Assembly (NCBI GenBank): GCA_944386485.1 | Contig: CALXBG010000079.1 | Location: 1-64,000 of the forward strand | Direction of reading: 5' to 3' | From: an uncultured Pygmaiobacter sp. | GTDB taxonomy: Bacteria > Bacillota > Clostridia > Oscillospirales > Ruminococcaceae | Length of the DNA stretch: 64,000 nt | In this document: positions 24,124-33,232 of the stretch, piece by piece | Numbering within the stretch: the first letter of the stretch is position 1 | How the letters are laid out: each line of letters begins with the position of its first letter | Made by a program: the position numbers and the translations under genes | The notes under the pieces: model-generated | The model's input: the letters and a program-made list of their open reading frames with translations, nothing else | Database searches by the model: none | What the model was told of the DNA's origin: nothing

Positions 24124-25551
24124 TCATTCCTCAAACAGGGTGTGGGCACAGGAGACCAGCGTATCGGCCGCCGAGCGATCGGTCAGCAGGATACTGCCGC
24201 CAAACTCGGCGCAGGCGGTCGCGGCATCCTGTCCGGTCAGCCGCAGCGTCAGCGTCTCATAGCCCTCGACCTTCTGGTGAATGACAATGGTGATCAGCTC
24301 TTCGCCCTCTGCGGCAGAGCCCTCACCGGTAACGGTCAGGCCGTCCAGCGCGGACAGCAGCGCATCCACCTCGGCGGTAGGCAGTTCCTCCCCGTTCCAG
24401 CGGTAAACCGAAACCGTTTCGGTGACCGTCTCGCCGTTTTCGTCGGTCGTCTCCTCGGTTGCGGTTCCCTCAAAGGTGATGGTCTGGGTCTCGCCGTCAA
24501 CGGTGATCTCAAGCGACTCGATCTGTTCCTCGTCGATGGTGCAGACCTCGCCCGGCCGCAGGCTGGACCAGGCCGCATACCGCAGCGTATTTGCGGTCGT
24601 ACTGTCGATCAGATAGACCATGCGGGAATCCGAAAGGCGGGCATAGGTACCGCTGTCGGTGTCATTGCCCAGCAGTAGTGTGAAGGTCAGCTCCCCGGGA
24701 TCCTCTTCGGCATCCGGATCGAGATAGACCAGTTCAACCTGGGTGGCGCTATCGTCCAGCCCATAATGGGCCAGCTCTTCGTCGTCGGCCTTGTAATCGG
24801 TACACAGCTGCCAGCTCAGCCCGGTCACCGCGCTCTGCAGCGTCTCGGCCTCGCTGGTATCGACCGCCCGCAGCGTCTCACCGTCGCGGATGAACCAATG
24901 GAATTCGGTCGGATTGTAAGTCTTGCCGGTGCTGTCCTCGAGATAGACCAGTTCCAGCGTGCCGCTGCCGCCCTCGACCGTCAGGCTGCTGGTCTGGCCG
25001 AAGGTGGGCAGTTCCTCCTCCTTGACCAGATCATACAGGTCATAGGCAAAGGCGTCGGCCAAGCTGCTGCCGACGAGGTAGACCTTGCTCTCGTCTGCGC
25101 TGCAGCTGAGGTAGTATTCGCCGGTCATCTCGTTCTCATCTCCGATCGAGAAAACCGTCTCGCTGCCATCCGACCCTGTTGCGGTAATGGTCAGACCGGG
25201 GGTCTCCAGTCCGTAATCCGCAAGATCCGACGGCTGGTCGATCTCAACGCTGGCGCTGACCTCTTGCAGCGCATCGAGCATTGCCTGCGGATAGTTTTGA
25301 TCAACCGGGAACTCGCTGTCTCCTGCATAGCTCCAGTCCTCATCAGCCGAATTTCGCACCAGTTCCAGCGTACCGTCGTCGGCGTTGGTCCAGCTCAGCG
25401 AGACCAGATCCTCCGCCGTGAGCGCGGCGACGGTGACCGGCTCGCTCTCCGCCTCCGGCTCGGCGGTCAGGGTGGCGACCGAAGCGTACAGCCCGAGCAG
25501 AATCGCCAGCGCGGCGCAAAGCGCGATCAGTTTTTTTGCGCGTCGTCTCAT
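24124..25551 (-). CDS. DUF4340 domain membrane-anchored protein
   Basis: 475 residues: an N-terminal membrane helix (LIALCAALAILLGLYASVA) followed by a long acidic extracytoplasmic region of DUF4340 type with repeated beta-rich units (LVSLSWTNADDGTLELVRN; IESLEITVDGETQTITFEG). Proteins of this family are usually encoded next to a GldG-like protein and an ABC exporter, as here; it begins one base after the gldG stop. Role is unknown: probably a surface-facing accessory subunit of the transporter. The sequence is unusually rich in Glu, Asp and Thr. Confidence 0.8.
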   Translation of the reverse strand: MRRRAKKLIALCAALAILLGLYASVATLTAEPEAESEPVTVAALTAEDLVSLSWTNADDGTLELVRNSADEDWSYAGDSEFPVDQNYPQAMLDALQEVSASVEIDQPSDLADYGLETPGLTITATGSDGSETVFSIGDENEMTGEYYLSCSADESKVYLVGSSLADAFAYDLYDLVKEEELPTFGQTSSLTVEGGSGTLELVYLEDSTGKTYNPTEFHWFIRDGETLRAVDTSEAETLQSAVTGLSWQLCTDYKADDEELAHYGLDDSATQVELVYLDPDAEEDPGELTFTLLLGNDTDSGTYARLSDSRMVYLIDSTTANTLRYAAWSSLRPGEVCTIDEEQIESLEITVDGETQTITFEGTATEETTDENGETVTETVSVYRWNGEELPTAEVDALLSALDGLTVTGEGSAAEGEELITIVIHQKVEGYETLTLRLTGQDAATACAEFGGSILLTDRSAADTLVSCAHTLFEE

Positions 25552-25552
25552 C

Positions 25553-27049
25553 TCATCTTCTCCTTCTCTGTATCACGATCATCGCACCCAGGGCCAGCGC
25601 AGCCACCGGCAGCACCCCGATGAGCAGAACGCTCAGGAAAGAGGCCGACGCGGTGGGTACCGTCAGATAACTCGACGAGAGGCTCTTTGCCCGCACCGAG
25701 ACCGCGCTCTCCTGCCCGCTCATCCACTCCAGCGCGTTGAGGAAGAGGTCGTAGTTTGCCCCGACCACCATCTCGTTGGTCGCGGCCTCAAAACTGGCCG
25801 AGCTGGTAAACCAGACCAGCCTTGTCGTATCGCTGTACCGGGTCTCATCCTCCTGCGTGCTCACCGTCTCCTCCACCGCGACCGCGAGGTTGAAGGGGCC
25901 GTCAATATCCCCCTCCTCCTTCTCATAGGTCGTGATATTATAGCCGTCCGGTTTGGAATAGGATTCCTCCGAACTGGTCAGCAGCGGGGTGACGGTCAGG
26001 GGGTCCCGCAGGTCCTGCGAGATCTCGATTCCCTGCGCCACCGGCGTCAGGATATAGTAATTCCCGGAGGCAATCGGCGAGGTGATCTCATGCGAGGAGT
26101 CGATCTCGGGCAACAGATAATAGTTGTAGCCCTGTACATGGCGGGAAGCATCCCCCTCGAGCACGATTCCATCGGTCCGGGACAAACCGTAACTGGCGGT
26201 GAGGGTATCCAGATTCGGCGTCTCCTCCTCGAGATAATCGGTCACCAGCAGCAGCCGGCCGCCGGCGGCGAGATAGTCGGTGAGCAGCGTCAACTCATTC
26301 TCGCTCAGGTCACTCTGAGGTGAATAGAGCAGCAGCGCATCGGCATCTTCAGGGATTGCGCCCTCGGTGAGCAGCGAAAGATCCTCGATCAACAGATTAT
26401 CGGTCTCAATCGCCTCGGTCAGCGAGGAGGGCAGGCTGCTCTCCCCGTGGCCGGTCAGATTATAGACGACCGGCAGATCGCTATTGGTGACATAGTCGAT
26501 CGCGCTGGTCAACTCGCTCTCTCCCGCAAAACTGGTATCCACCGAACCGGTGGTGTAATAGTTGCTGTAATCGCTCTGGTAGATGTCATAGTAGCTGATA
26601 TACCGGCTGCGTTCTCCGCACACGACGATCAGGCTGTTGTTGTAGATCGACGAACTGGTGTACTGCTGCGCGAAGGTGGGATAGACCACCGGGTCTTTTT
26701 TGACCACCTCGAGCTGGTTGGACAGATCCTCATACCGCTCGAGCAGCTGTTCAATAGTTCCGTCCTCATAGCCGTCCTGTACCAGCCAGTAGATGGTGAC
26801 CGTCTCCTCTTCCGGGAGATCCGCCACCAGCTGCTGGGTCTGGGATGAAAGGCTGTAAATCGCGTCGCTGGTCAGATCCAGATTGGTCCAGCTGGTCGGC
26901 AGCGCCCCGACAACCAGGTTGACCGCGACCGCAATGGCAATTAAAATCGCCGCCGCGGCAAGACTGTATCCGCCGGCCCGAAAGGATCGGCTGGAGAAGG
27001 AGGCGGCCAGCTTTTTCCAATCGGGTTTTTTCCATTTAATCCGCTTCAT
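25553..27049 (-). CDS. GldG-like ABC transporter auxiliary protein
   Basis: 498 residues with an N-terminal helix (about 27-48), a large extracytoplasmic GldG/IFT52-like domain and a C-terminal helix ending in basic residues (MIVIQRRRR). The segment NLDLTSDAIYSLSSQTQQLV after the first helix is the hallmark of this family (DLT..K.YSLS..T), and DALLLYSPQSDLSENEL and GRLLLVTDYLEEE match its Rossmann-like part. Named after a Flavobacterium gliding gene, but Firmicutes with these clusters do not glide. It forms the third gene of a four-gene ABC operon. Confidence 0.83.
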   Translation of the reverse strand: MKRIKWKKPDWKKLAASFSSRSFRAGGYSLAAAAILIAIAVAVNLVVGALPTSWTNLDLTSDAIYSLSSQTQQLVADLPEEETVTIYWLVQDGYEDGTIEQLLERYEDLSNQLEVVKKDPVVYPTFAQQYTSSSIYNNSLIVVCGERSRYISYYDIYQSDYSNYYTTGSVDTSFAGESELTSAIDYVTNSDLPVVYNLTGHGESSLPSSLTEAIETDNLLIEDLSLLTEGAIPEDADALLLYSPQSDLSENELTLLTDYLAAGGRLLLVTDYLEEETPNLDTLTASYGLSRTDGIVLEGDASRHVQGYNYYLLPEIDSSHEITSPIASGNYYILTPVAQGIEISQDLRDPLTVTPLLTSSEESYSKPDGYNITTYEKEEGDIDGPFNLAVAVEETVSTQEDETRYSDTTRLVWFTSSASFEAATNEMVVGANYDLFLNALEWMSGQESAVSVRAKSLSSSYLTVPTASASFLSVLLIGVLPVAALALGAMIVIQRRRR

Positions 27050-27050
27050 C

Positions 27051-27914
27051 TCAGCTCCACCTCCGTTTCTCCATCGTCTGCACCGTCAAAAAGAGGGCGA
27101 CGGCAATCACCGACAGATAGTAGACAACCGCGGTCAGATCGAACACCCCGTCAATAAAGGTATAAAACCGTTCAAAGACCGACAGGCTCTCCATGATCTG
27201 GCCGAACAGGCCCGCAAATTTGTCCGAAGCAAAAATCCACCCGGCAATCAGCGCGCCGCAGCCGGCCACCGCGACCAGCGCCGCGGCAGCGGTGTTTTTG
27301 GTGAACAGCTTGACCAATCCCGCGATAATGAGCACCGAGATCAGCAGCGCCACAAAGGAGGCCGCAGCGGTGTCCGAAACAAAGGAGGTCAGGTCGTTCA
27401 TGAAGTAGAGCAGCATCATCACAACAAAGCAGAGCCCCGCGGCAACCGCCTGGTTCTCGGTCAGCGCGCTGACCAGCAACCCGATTGCCGACAGCGCTGC
27501 CGAAAGCAGGAAAAAGCCGATCAGCGCCCCATAGGCGGTGGCGAAGCTGACGGTACCGAAGGCGGACAGCAGCACCGGGTAGAACGCCATAATCAGGCAG
27601 GGGGCCGCCACCATTGTGAGGATTGCCAGGTATTTGCCCAGCACCACCCTTGTCATGCCGATCGGCAGCGCGTAGAGCAGCTGATCGGTGTGCTGGCGCC
27701 GCTCCTCCGCGATGGCCCGCATCGTCAGAATCGGGATAGCGATGAGGAAGATGACCGACATGCTCTGGAGTACATACTCAAAGTTCGGATACCCGCCGTT
27801 GAGGTTGTAGAGCATTGTATAGATGCCGGCGAAAACCAGCAAAAAGGCGATAAAGACATAGGCCGCCATACCGGTGAACCCGGCGCGCAGCTCGCGTTTA
27901 TAGATCGCGGTCAT
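27051..27914 (-). CDS. ABC-2 type transporter permease (GldF-like)
   Basis: 287-residue permease with six hydrophobic helices. It starts MTAIYKRELRAGFTGMAAYV, the usual ABC-2/GldF opening in which a cytoplasmic helix precedes the first membrane segment, and contains LTMRAIAEERRQHTDQLLYA, a conserved GldF-type loop. The ATG overlaps the TGA of the ATPase gene (ATGA) and its stop is one base from the gldG-like start, so the operon is tightly packed. Substrate unknown. Confidence 0.85.
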   Translation of the reverse strand: MTAIYKRELRAGFTGMAAYVFIAFLLVFAGIYTMLYNLNGGYPNFEYVLQSMSVIFLIAIPILTMRAIAEERRQHTDQLLYALPIGMTRVVLGKYLAILTMVAAPCLIMAFYPVLLSAFGTVSFATAYGALIGFFLLSAALSAIGLLVSALTENQAVAAGLCFVVMMLLYFMNDLTSFVSDTAAASFVALLISVLIIAGLVKLFTKNTAAAALVAVAGCGALIAGWIFASDKFAGLFGQIMESLSVFERFYTFIDGVFDLTAVVYYLSVIAVALFLTVQTMEKRRWS

Positions 27915-28888
27915 GACGGCATCTCCTCCTCTCCCTGCTCCGGCTGGCTGCCCTGATCGGCGCTGGTCAGCTCGATAAAGACCTCCTCAAGGCTGGCACG
28001 GTGCATCCCCATCTGCAAAATCGGCATTCTGGCATCGGCACAGGCAAAAAAGACCGATTCACTGGGATCCGTAGAAGAGGTGGTCTCAAGTTCCAGCTGC
28101 AACAGCCCGCCCGGCTTCTTTGCTGTAATCTTTACCGCGCCGACCCCCGGCAGCGTGCCGAGGACCTGCCGCGCCTGCTTCTCTTCGCCGCGGACGGTCA
28201 GCTCCAACGTGCCGCTGCCCGCAAACAGCCGCTCGAGGTTTTCGGGGGTGTCGCTGGCGACCAGCTGTCCTTTCGAGATGATGACGATCTCATCGCAGAC
28301 CGCCCGCACCTCGGACAGAATGTGGCTGCTCAGAATGACGGTATGGCTGTTGCCCAGCGTGCGGATCAGATCCCGGATCTCGATGATCTGCTGCGGGTCC
28401 AGGCCAACGGTCGGCTCGTCGAGGATAATCACCTTCGGGCTGCCCAACAGCGCCTGGGCAATGCCGACCCGCTGCCGGTAACCTTTGGAGAGGTTGCGGA
28501 TCAGCCGGTCGGCGACATTGTCAATTCGGGTGGTCCGCATGGCCTTTTCGATCTGTTCGGCGCGCTCCTTCTGCTTCACTCCCTTCGCCTGTGCGACAAA
28601 GTCGAGATACTCGGCGGGGGTCATCTCGGGATAAAGGGGCGGCAGTTCTGGCAGGTACCCGATCAGCGCCTTTGCCTGTTCGGGCTCCTCAAAGATATCA
28701 TGGCCGTCAATCCGCACGCTCCCGGACGTGGCGGCCAGACAGCCGGTCATGATATTCATCGTGGTGGATTTTCCCGCGCCGTTGGGGCCCAGCAGGCCGT
28801 AGATCCGGCCGGGCTCCACCCGTAGGCTGAGATCCCGCACGGCGGTGTGCGGACCATAGCATTTGGTGAGATGGTCGATTTCGATCAC
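27911..28888 (-). CDS. ABC transporter ATP-binding protein (GldA-like)
   Basis: First gene of the Gld-type operon; 325 residues from a GTG preceded by AAGGAGGGAG. Walker A is GPNGAGKST, signature LSKGYRQRV and Walker B VIILDEPTVGLD; the C-terminal 100 residues form the accessory domain typical of ABC-2 exporter ATPases. The open frame upstream of the GTG has no ABC character. It powers the permease encoded next. Regulation not visible beyond a 216-bp divergent intergenic region shared with an orphan response regulator. Confidence 0.9.
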   Translation of the reverse strand: MIEIDHLTKCYGPHTAVRDLSLRVEPGRIYGLLGPNGAGKSTTMNIMTGCLAATSGSVRIDGHDIFEEPEQAKALIGYLPELPPLYPEMTPAEYLDFVAQAKGVKQKERAEQIEKAMRTTRIDNVADRLIRNLSKGYRQRVGIAQALLGSPKVIILDEPTVGLDPQQIIEIRDLIRTLGNSHTVILSSHILSEVRAVCDEIVIISKGQLVASDTPENLERLFAGSGTLELTVRGEEKQARQVLGTLPGVGAVKITAKKPGGLLQLELETTSSTDPSESVFFACADARMPILQMGMHRASLEEVFIELTSADQGSQPEQGEEEMPS

Positions 28889-29104
28889 TCCGTCTCCCTC
28901 CTTACACAATTCTGCGGCGGCCGACAGACCGCCGCCGATTCTCATTGTAGGAACCGAAGCTGAAATCAACCTTACAATTTCTTCTCTCCGAACTGCTTTC
29001 CACACAGAGTTCTCAAATCTCTCAAAAAGTTTTCACCGTTTCTCCAAGCCTTTTGCAAAAGCCTTATCTAAACTGAAAACAGCTTAAAATAGGAGTGGTG
29101 TAAT

Positions 29105-29791
29105 ATGAGAGTATTGATCGCCGACCAACAGGAAAACGCGCAGCCGATGGCCGATCTGCTGCGCCGGCAGAGATACACCCCTGAACTCGCGCCGACCGGT
29201 CGCGAAGCGTTAGACTGGGCGCTCGCGGGGGGATACAGCTGTATGATCCTCTCCGAAGAGCCCGGTGCGATGACCGGCCCGGAGCTGCTGGTCCGGCTGC
29301 GGGAGCGGGGAAGTGATCTTCCGGTACTGTTGCTCATTGACGCCGCAGACGCCCGCAGCCGGGTGCGCGGTTTTGACGCCGGCGCGGACGACTGTCTCAG
29401 CCGCCCCTATTTTTCTCCTGAATTGGTTGCCCGGGTGCGGGCGCTGACCCGGCGCGGCGCGCTGCTCTCTCCTGACCTGCTCACAGCCGGCGATCTCACG
29501 CTGGACCGCCGCACCTTTTATCTGAGCTGCAACGGGCGGTTGATCCAGCTTGGGAACCGCGAATTTCAGCTCGTCGAACTGCTGCTGCGCCGTCAGGGGC
29601 AGCTGCTTTCCACCGAACGGCTGATGGACGAGATCTGGGGCTTTGAGAGCGGCGCGGGCACGAGCGTGGTATGGACCAACATCGCCTATCTGCGCCGTAA
29701 ACTGAAACTGCTGGGCTCCTCTGCCCGCATCCTGCTGCGGCGCGGACAGGGTTACCTGCTCTGGCTGCCCTCAGAGGAACAAGCAAAATAA
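29105..29791 (+). CDS. Atypical orphan OmpR-family response regulator
   Basis: 228 residues with a receiver-like domain (1-115) and a complete winged-helix DNA-binding domain (LGNREFQLVELLLRR, then GTSVVWTNIAYLRRKL and RRGQGYLLWL). The receiver is degenerate: the acidic pair is AD7-Q8, the phosphoacceptor Asp is Ser50 in MILSEEPG, the switch Thr is replaced in LLLIDA, and the conserved Lys is Arg100 in LSRPY. It cannot be phosphorylated in the normal way. No kinase gene adjoins. It is divergent from the Gld-type ABC operon, which it might regulate. Fold is certain, target is a guess. Confidence 0.87.
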   Translation: MRVLIADQQENAQPMADLLRRQRYTPELAPTGREALDWALAGGYSCMILSEEPGAMTGPELLVRLRERGSDLPVLLLIDAADARSRVRGFDAGADDCLSRPYFSPELVARVRALTRRGALLSPDLLTAGDLTLDRRTFYLSCNGRLIQLGNREFQLVELLLRRQGQLLSTERLMDEIWGFESGAGTSVVWTNIAYLRRKLKLLGSSARILLRRGQGYLLWLPSEEQAK

Positions 29792-29826
29792 AAAGATCGG
29801 AGAGAAATCCATCTCTCCGATCTTTT
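29791..29826. terminator. Bidirectional terminator
   Basis: Perfect 15-bp repeat AAAAGATCGGAGAGA / TCTCTCCGATCTTTT with a 6-nt loop between convergent genes. Confidence 0.9.
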
Positions 29827-29841
29827 CTTTCTCAATCTCAA

Positions 29842-31464
29842 TCAGTCCTGCAGCCTGTCCCATAGCCGGTCTGCCGCCCGCACCAGCTCGCCCAGTTCCC
29901 GCTTTGGCAACTTTTTCCCCTGCGCGGCGATCTCCTGCAACAGCCCGATCACCTGTTCCAGCGCACCGTTGGTGCGCGGACGCTTTTTGGGGGTCCGCAC
30001 CTGTGCCAGAGTGACCTGCGCAGTCTCCTCCAGCGGCGGAGCGGGCTCAAGGCTAACCGTCTCGGCCAGCAGATCCACCGAATCGCCCCGTTCGGGTACA
30101 AATGCCTGGGTGCCCTGTGTCTGGGTGAGATATGCGGCAAAGGACTCTGCCGAAGCCGGCTCACCATGAACCACAAACACCGCCTGCGGCTTTTCTCTAA
30201 AACCGCTCAGCCAGCGCAGCAGCCCGTTTCGGTCTGCATGGGCGGACAGGCCGTCGATGTTCTCCACCGTGGCGTTCACCGCAATCTCGCTGCCGAGAAT
30301 CCGAACCTCTTTTTCCCCTTCCAGCAGCCGTCTGCCCAGCGTGCCCTCTGCCTGAAAGCCGACCAACACGACGGCGTTCTTATCGCTCCAGAGGTTGTAT
30401 TTCAGATGGTGCCGCACCCGGCCGGCGTCACACATGCCGGAAGCCGAGATGATAATGCAGCTGCCCTGATAGCCGTTGATACTCTTGGAATCATCCGAAG
30501 AAATCGAGAGTTGCAGCTGCGGGAAGTTGAGGATCTCCTTGCCCTGCCGCAGGACCTCCATCGCTTCTTTGTCATAGTAATAACCGCTCTCAAACTTGTT
30601 GAAGATGGTGGTCGCCTCGATCGCGAGCGGAGAATCCAGAAACACCGGGCAATGCTCATACCCGGCCAGCGCCCCTTCCGCATACAGCTCCCGCAGATAG
30701 TACAGCAGTTCCTGTGTGCGCCCGACCGCAAAGGCGGGGATAACCACCTTCCCCCCTTTGGCAAAGGTGGAGCGCACCACCCGGGCCAACTGCTGTTTGA
30801 CATCGCCCGCCGCGGGGTGAATCCGGTTGCCGTAGGTGGACTCGATTAGCAGATAGTCCGCGCTGCGTACAAACTGCGGGTCCTTGAGGATCGGCTGATC
30901 GAGATTGCCCACATCCCCTGAAAAGACGATCTTTTTGGTTGTCTCGCCCTCGGTGGCCCAAACCTCGACCATCGACGAGCCGAGAATGTGGCCGGCATCG
31001 GTAAACCGGATGGTAAAGGTTTCGCTGAGCCGCAACTTCGCCCCGTAATCCAGCGGGCGGAACAGCGCCGCGGCGGCCGCCGCATCCTGTGCATTGTAGA
31101 GCGGCTCGATGGGCGGCAGATTCTGCCGCTCCCGCTTCTTATTCTCCCACTCGGTATCCATCTTCTGGATATGCGCGCTGTCGGCCAGCAGAATTTCCGC
31201 CAGCTCGGAAGTCGCCCGGGTCGCATAGATCGGCCCTGAAAAGCCCTGCTTGACCAGCAGCGGCAGATGGCCGGTGTGGTCGATATGGGCATGGGTCGCC
31301 ACTACAAAGTTAATCTGCCCCGCTGCACAGGGCAGCTGCTGCTGCTCGTCGGCGTCCCGGCCCTGAAACATGCCGAAATCCACAAGCAGCCGCTCACCGG
31401 CAGCCTCCAGTAGGAATGCCGATCCGGTCACCGTACGCGCCGCGCCCAGAAAACTCAGTTTCAT
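29842..31464 (-). CDS. Beta-CASP metallo-beta-lactamase RNase
   Basis: Predicted zinc-dependent RNA-processing nuclease of the CPSF73/YSH1-like COG1236 type. I use the ATG giving MKLSFLGAARTVTGSA, preceded by GGGAGGCGA. In 540 residues: MBL motif 2 THAHIDHTGH, the histidine of DAGHILGS, motif 4 FSGDVGN, a beta-CASP insertion (IPAFAVGRTQELLYYL; SASGMCDAGRVRHHL) and RMMBL-type end GLSAHADRNGLL with VVHGEP. A C-terminal extension of about 80 residues rich in Lys/Arg may add RNA contacts. Cytoplasmic. Not part of an operon here. Confidence 0.9.
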   Translation of the reverse strand: MKLSFLGAARTVTGSAFLLEAAGERLLVDFGMFQGRDADEQQQLPCAAGQINFVVATHAHIDHTGHLPLLVKQGFSGPIYATRATSELAEILLADSAHIQKMDTEWENKKRERQNLPPIEPLYNAQDAAAAAALFRPLDYGAKLRLSETFTIRFTDAGHILGSSMVEVWATEGETTKKIVFSGDVGNLDQPILKDPQFVRSADYLLIESTYGNRIHPAAGDVKQQLARVVRSTFAKGGKVVIPAFAVGRTQELLYYLRELYAEGALAGYEHCPVFLDSPLAIEATTIFNKFESGYYYDKEAMEVLRQGKEILNFPQLQLSISSDDSKSINGYQGSCIIISASGMCDAGRVRHHLKYNLWSDKNAVVLVGFQAEGTLGRRLLEGEKEVRILGSEIAVNATVENIDGLSAHADRNGLLRWLSGFREKPQAVFVVHGEPASAESFAAYLTQTQGTQAFVPERGDSVDLLAETVSLEPAPPLEETAQVTLAQVRTPKKRPRTNGALEQVIGLLQEIAAQGKKLPKRELGELVRAADRLWDRLQD

Positions 31465-31603
31465 CCGATCGCCTCCCTGTCCCGGGTCCGCCGGGGCCCG
31501 GTGTGTTTTCATCTTTATTGTAGGCCATTTGTGTGTTAGCCGCAAGAGATTTTACCGTTATCCGGTTTGCCGCAGAACAAAATGTTCTTTTTTTCAAAAA
31601 GGC

Positions 31604-31632
31604 TTGACAACAAAAAAAAGAATTGGTATTAT
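31604..31632 (+). promoter_or_regulatory. Promoter for the tRNA pair
   Basis: Perfect TTGACA, 17-bp A-rich spacer and TATTAT, about 50 bp upstream of tRNA-Thr. Confidence 0.85.
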
Positions 31633-31682
31633 AGATAAGCGCTCCAAAATAACAGGCGCGGCCGGCAGCAACCGGAAGATTT

Positions 31683-31758
31683 GCTGGTGTAGCTCAGTTG
31701 GTAGAGCAGCTGATTTGTAATCAGCAGGTCGGGGGTTCAAGTCCGTCCACCAGCTCCA
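31683..31758 (+). tRNA. tRNA-Thr (UGU)
   Basis: 76 nt including encoded CCA. The acceptor stem GCTGGTG pairs with CACCAGC; D-arm AGCTCAGTTGGTAGAGC; anticodon loop TTTGTAA (anticodon TGT) closed by GCTGA/TCAGC; T-loop GTTCAAGTC. Confidence 0.97.
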
Positions 31759-31778
31759 CCAGTTTTACAACTGAATAT

Positions 31779-31864
31779 GGGAGTGTTCCCGAGCGGCCAA
31801 AGGGGGCAGACTGTAAATCTGTTGCTTTTCAGCTACGGTGGTTCGAATCCACCCGCTCCCACCA
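31779..31864 (+). tRNA. tRNA-Tyr (GUA)
   Basis: 86 nt with CCA and a long variable arm. Acceptor GGGAGTG pairs with CGCTCCC; the anticodon loop reads CTGTAAA (anticodon GTA) within AGACTGTAAATCT; T-arm GGTTCGAATCC. Co-transcribed with the preceding tRNA, 20 bp away. Confidence 0.96.
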
Positions 31865-31902
31865 ATAGAGCAGACATGAAAATGTCTGCTCTATTTTTTT
31901 AT
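31864..31902 (+). terminator. Terminator of the tRNA pair
   Basis: Perfect 13-bp repeat AATAGAGCAGACA / TGTCTGCTCTATT followed by a long T-run; the first arm starts at the last base of tRNA-Tyr. Confidence 0.9.
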
Positions 31903-31968
31903 TTTTCCGCTCTTCCCCTCCAGACAGATAGGATCCCCGTCCCCGGTCCATTTTTTACAAATCCCGTT

Positions 31969-32532
31969 TCAGCCCCGTGCAACCACCCGGCAGGGCAATC
32001 CGCTGAGTCCCGCCCAGTTCATCGGATAGGTACAAAAGGTACACCGCTCTGGCCCAATCGCCCGCGCGAGACTGCCAAGATTACACAGATTCTCAACGAC
32101 AAAGGTTCCCCGCTCTGCACACCGCCGGTCGGTCGGGGTATGCTGCGCGCCCCGCCGCAGCCCGGCAAAATCCACCCCAATGATTGCGACCCGCCGCGCC
32201 AACAGCTGATCGATCAAACGTTCGGAGAGCTGCGGATGGCCGGAGAAATAGGCCCTGCTGCCATAGGGCACCCGCTCGATGTAGCCGGTGCAAAAGGCGA
32301 CAAAGTCCCCTGCCTTAACCCGGTCAAGATCCAGCTGCAGCAGATCGATCTCTTCCCCTGCGAAACCACGCAGGTCAAAGACAATGCCCGGCCGCTCGGT
32401 ATACTCCAGCGGAAACTCCTTGTCCATCACATCAAAATGGGTTCCAAGATGCCCTACCCGCGCGATCCGCTCATTTGCCTGCGCGTCCGCGGTCATTTCA
32501 GGGGTGACCCGCAGCGTCAAGTCCAGCAGCAT
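31969..32532 (-). CDS. Cyclase / kynurenine formamidase-like hydrolase
   Basis: 187-residue metal-dependent hydrolase of the cyclase family (PF04199-type), whose best-known members are kynurenine formamidases. The signature metal motif is GHLGTHFDV (HxGTHxD), and IIGVDFAG and the C-terminal CTYPMNWAGLSGLPCRVVA fit. The ATG is preceded by GGGAGGCGG; the open frame extends upstream without similarity. No tryptophan-degradation genes are nearby, so formamidase activity should not be assumed. Divergent from the SCP2 gene. Confidence 0.82.
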   Translation of the reverse strand: MLLDLTLRVTPEMTADAQANERIARVGHLGTHFDVMDKEFPLEYTERPGIVFDLRGFAGEEIDLLQLDLDRVKAGDFVAFCTGYIERVPYGSRAYFSGHPQLSERLIDQLLARRVAIIGVDFAGLRRGAQHTPTDRRCAERGTFVVENLCNLGSLARAIGPERCTFCTYPMNWAGLSGLPCRVVARG

Positions 32533-32653
32533 CTTCGCCGCCTCCCTTCTCATCTGAAAAAAGTATAATTCTCTGCCGGTGCAGCTGTCAATCAAATTGA
32601 CGGCAGGGCAAAAAAATGATACGCTGAAAAAAACGGGAAAGGGGTTTTGCAGT

Positions 32654-32980
32654 ATGACCTACCAGGAGATGTTTGAACAGGCCCGCGAGTTATTGGCACA
32701 GGCCGACGCAGGCAGCATCGGGGAGCATCTGGCATTTCAGTTCAATATCACCGGCGAGGCAGCCGGCGCCTTCTACCTCGAGGTAAAGGAGGGCGCGCTG
32801 TCTATCCAGCCCTATGAATACCATGACCGGGACGCCGCCTTCACCTGTTCCGCCGACACCCTTTTCAGAATCGCACAGGGCAAGGCCGACCCGGTCGCAG
32901 CGGTCATGCTGGGTAAGCTCAAGGTCGAGGGCAACATCGACAAGGCGCTCAAGCTCAAGCAGCTGATCCGGAAAAAGTAA
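32654..32980 (+). CDS. SCP2 sterol-binding-domain protein
   Basis: A 108-residue stand-alone SCP2 domain: central beta-sheet region with GEAAGAFYLEVKEGALSI and the family-typical C-terminal FRIAQGKADPVAAVMLGKLKVEGNIDKALKL (shown here only to mark the GKADP...AVMLGKLKVEG block). Bacterial single-domain SCP2 proteins are thought to bind lipids or hydrophobic cofactors; the ligand is unknown. Starts at the ATG after GAAAGGGG. Confidence 0.85.
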   Translation: MTYQEMFEQARELLAQADAGSIGEHLAFQFNITGEAAGAFYLEVKEGALSIQPYEYHDRDAAFTCSADTLFRIAQGKADPVAAVMLGKLKVEGNIDKALKLKQLIRKK

Positions 32981-33232
32981 ATCCTGCAAACGGGCCGCGC
33001 CTCTGATGGACGCGGTCCGCAAAGTTTATTGCCTCAAAATTCACCAGACTGAAAGTCCCGCGCACAAGCCGGCATAGCGAGAGCAGATTGATACCGCCCC
33101 CCTTCATCGCCGCACAGCATCTCGTCAGTCATTTATGAAAAATTACCGACATCTCCAGCTGCTCGACAGCCGGACAAAAATGTGGTAAACTTGCACCGCG
33201 GGCCCATCTGCCCGGGAAAGGATGGTTTTTCC

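Noticed and set aside
31683..31864. tRNA pair as an integration site for a mobile element
   Set aside because: No integrase gene and no direct repeat of a tRNA 3' end in the window.
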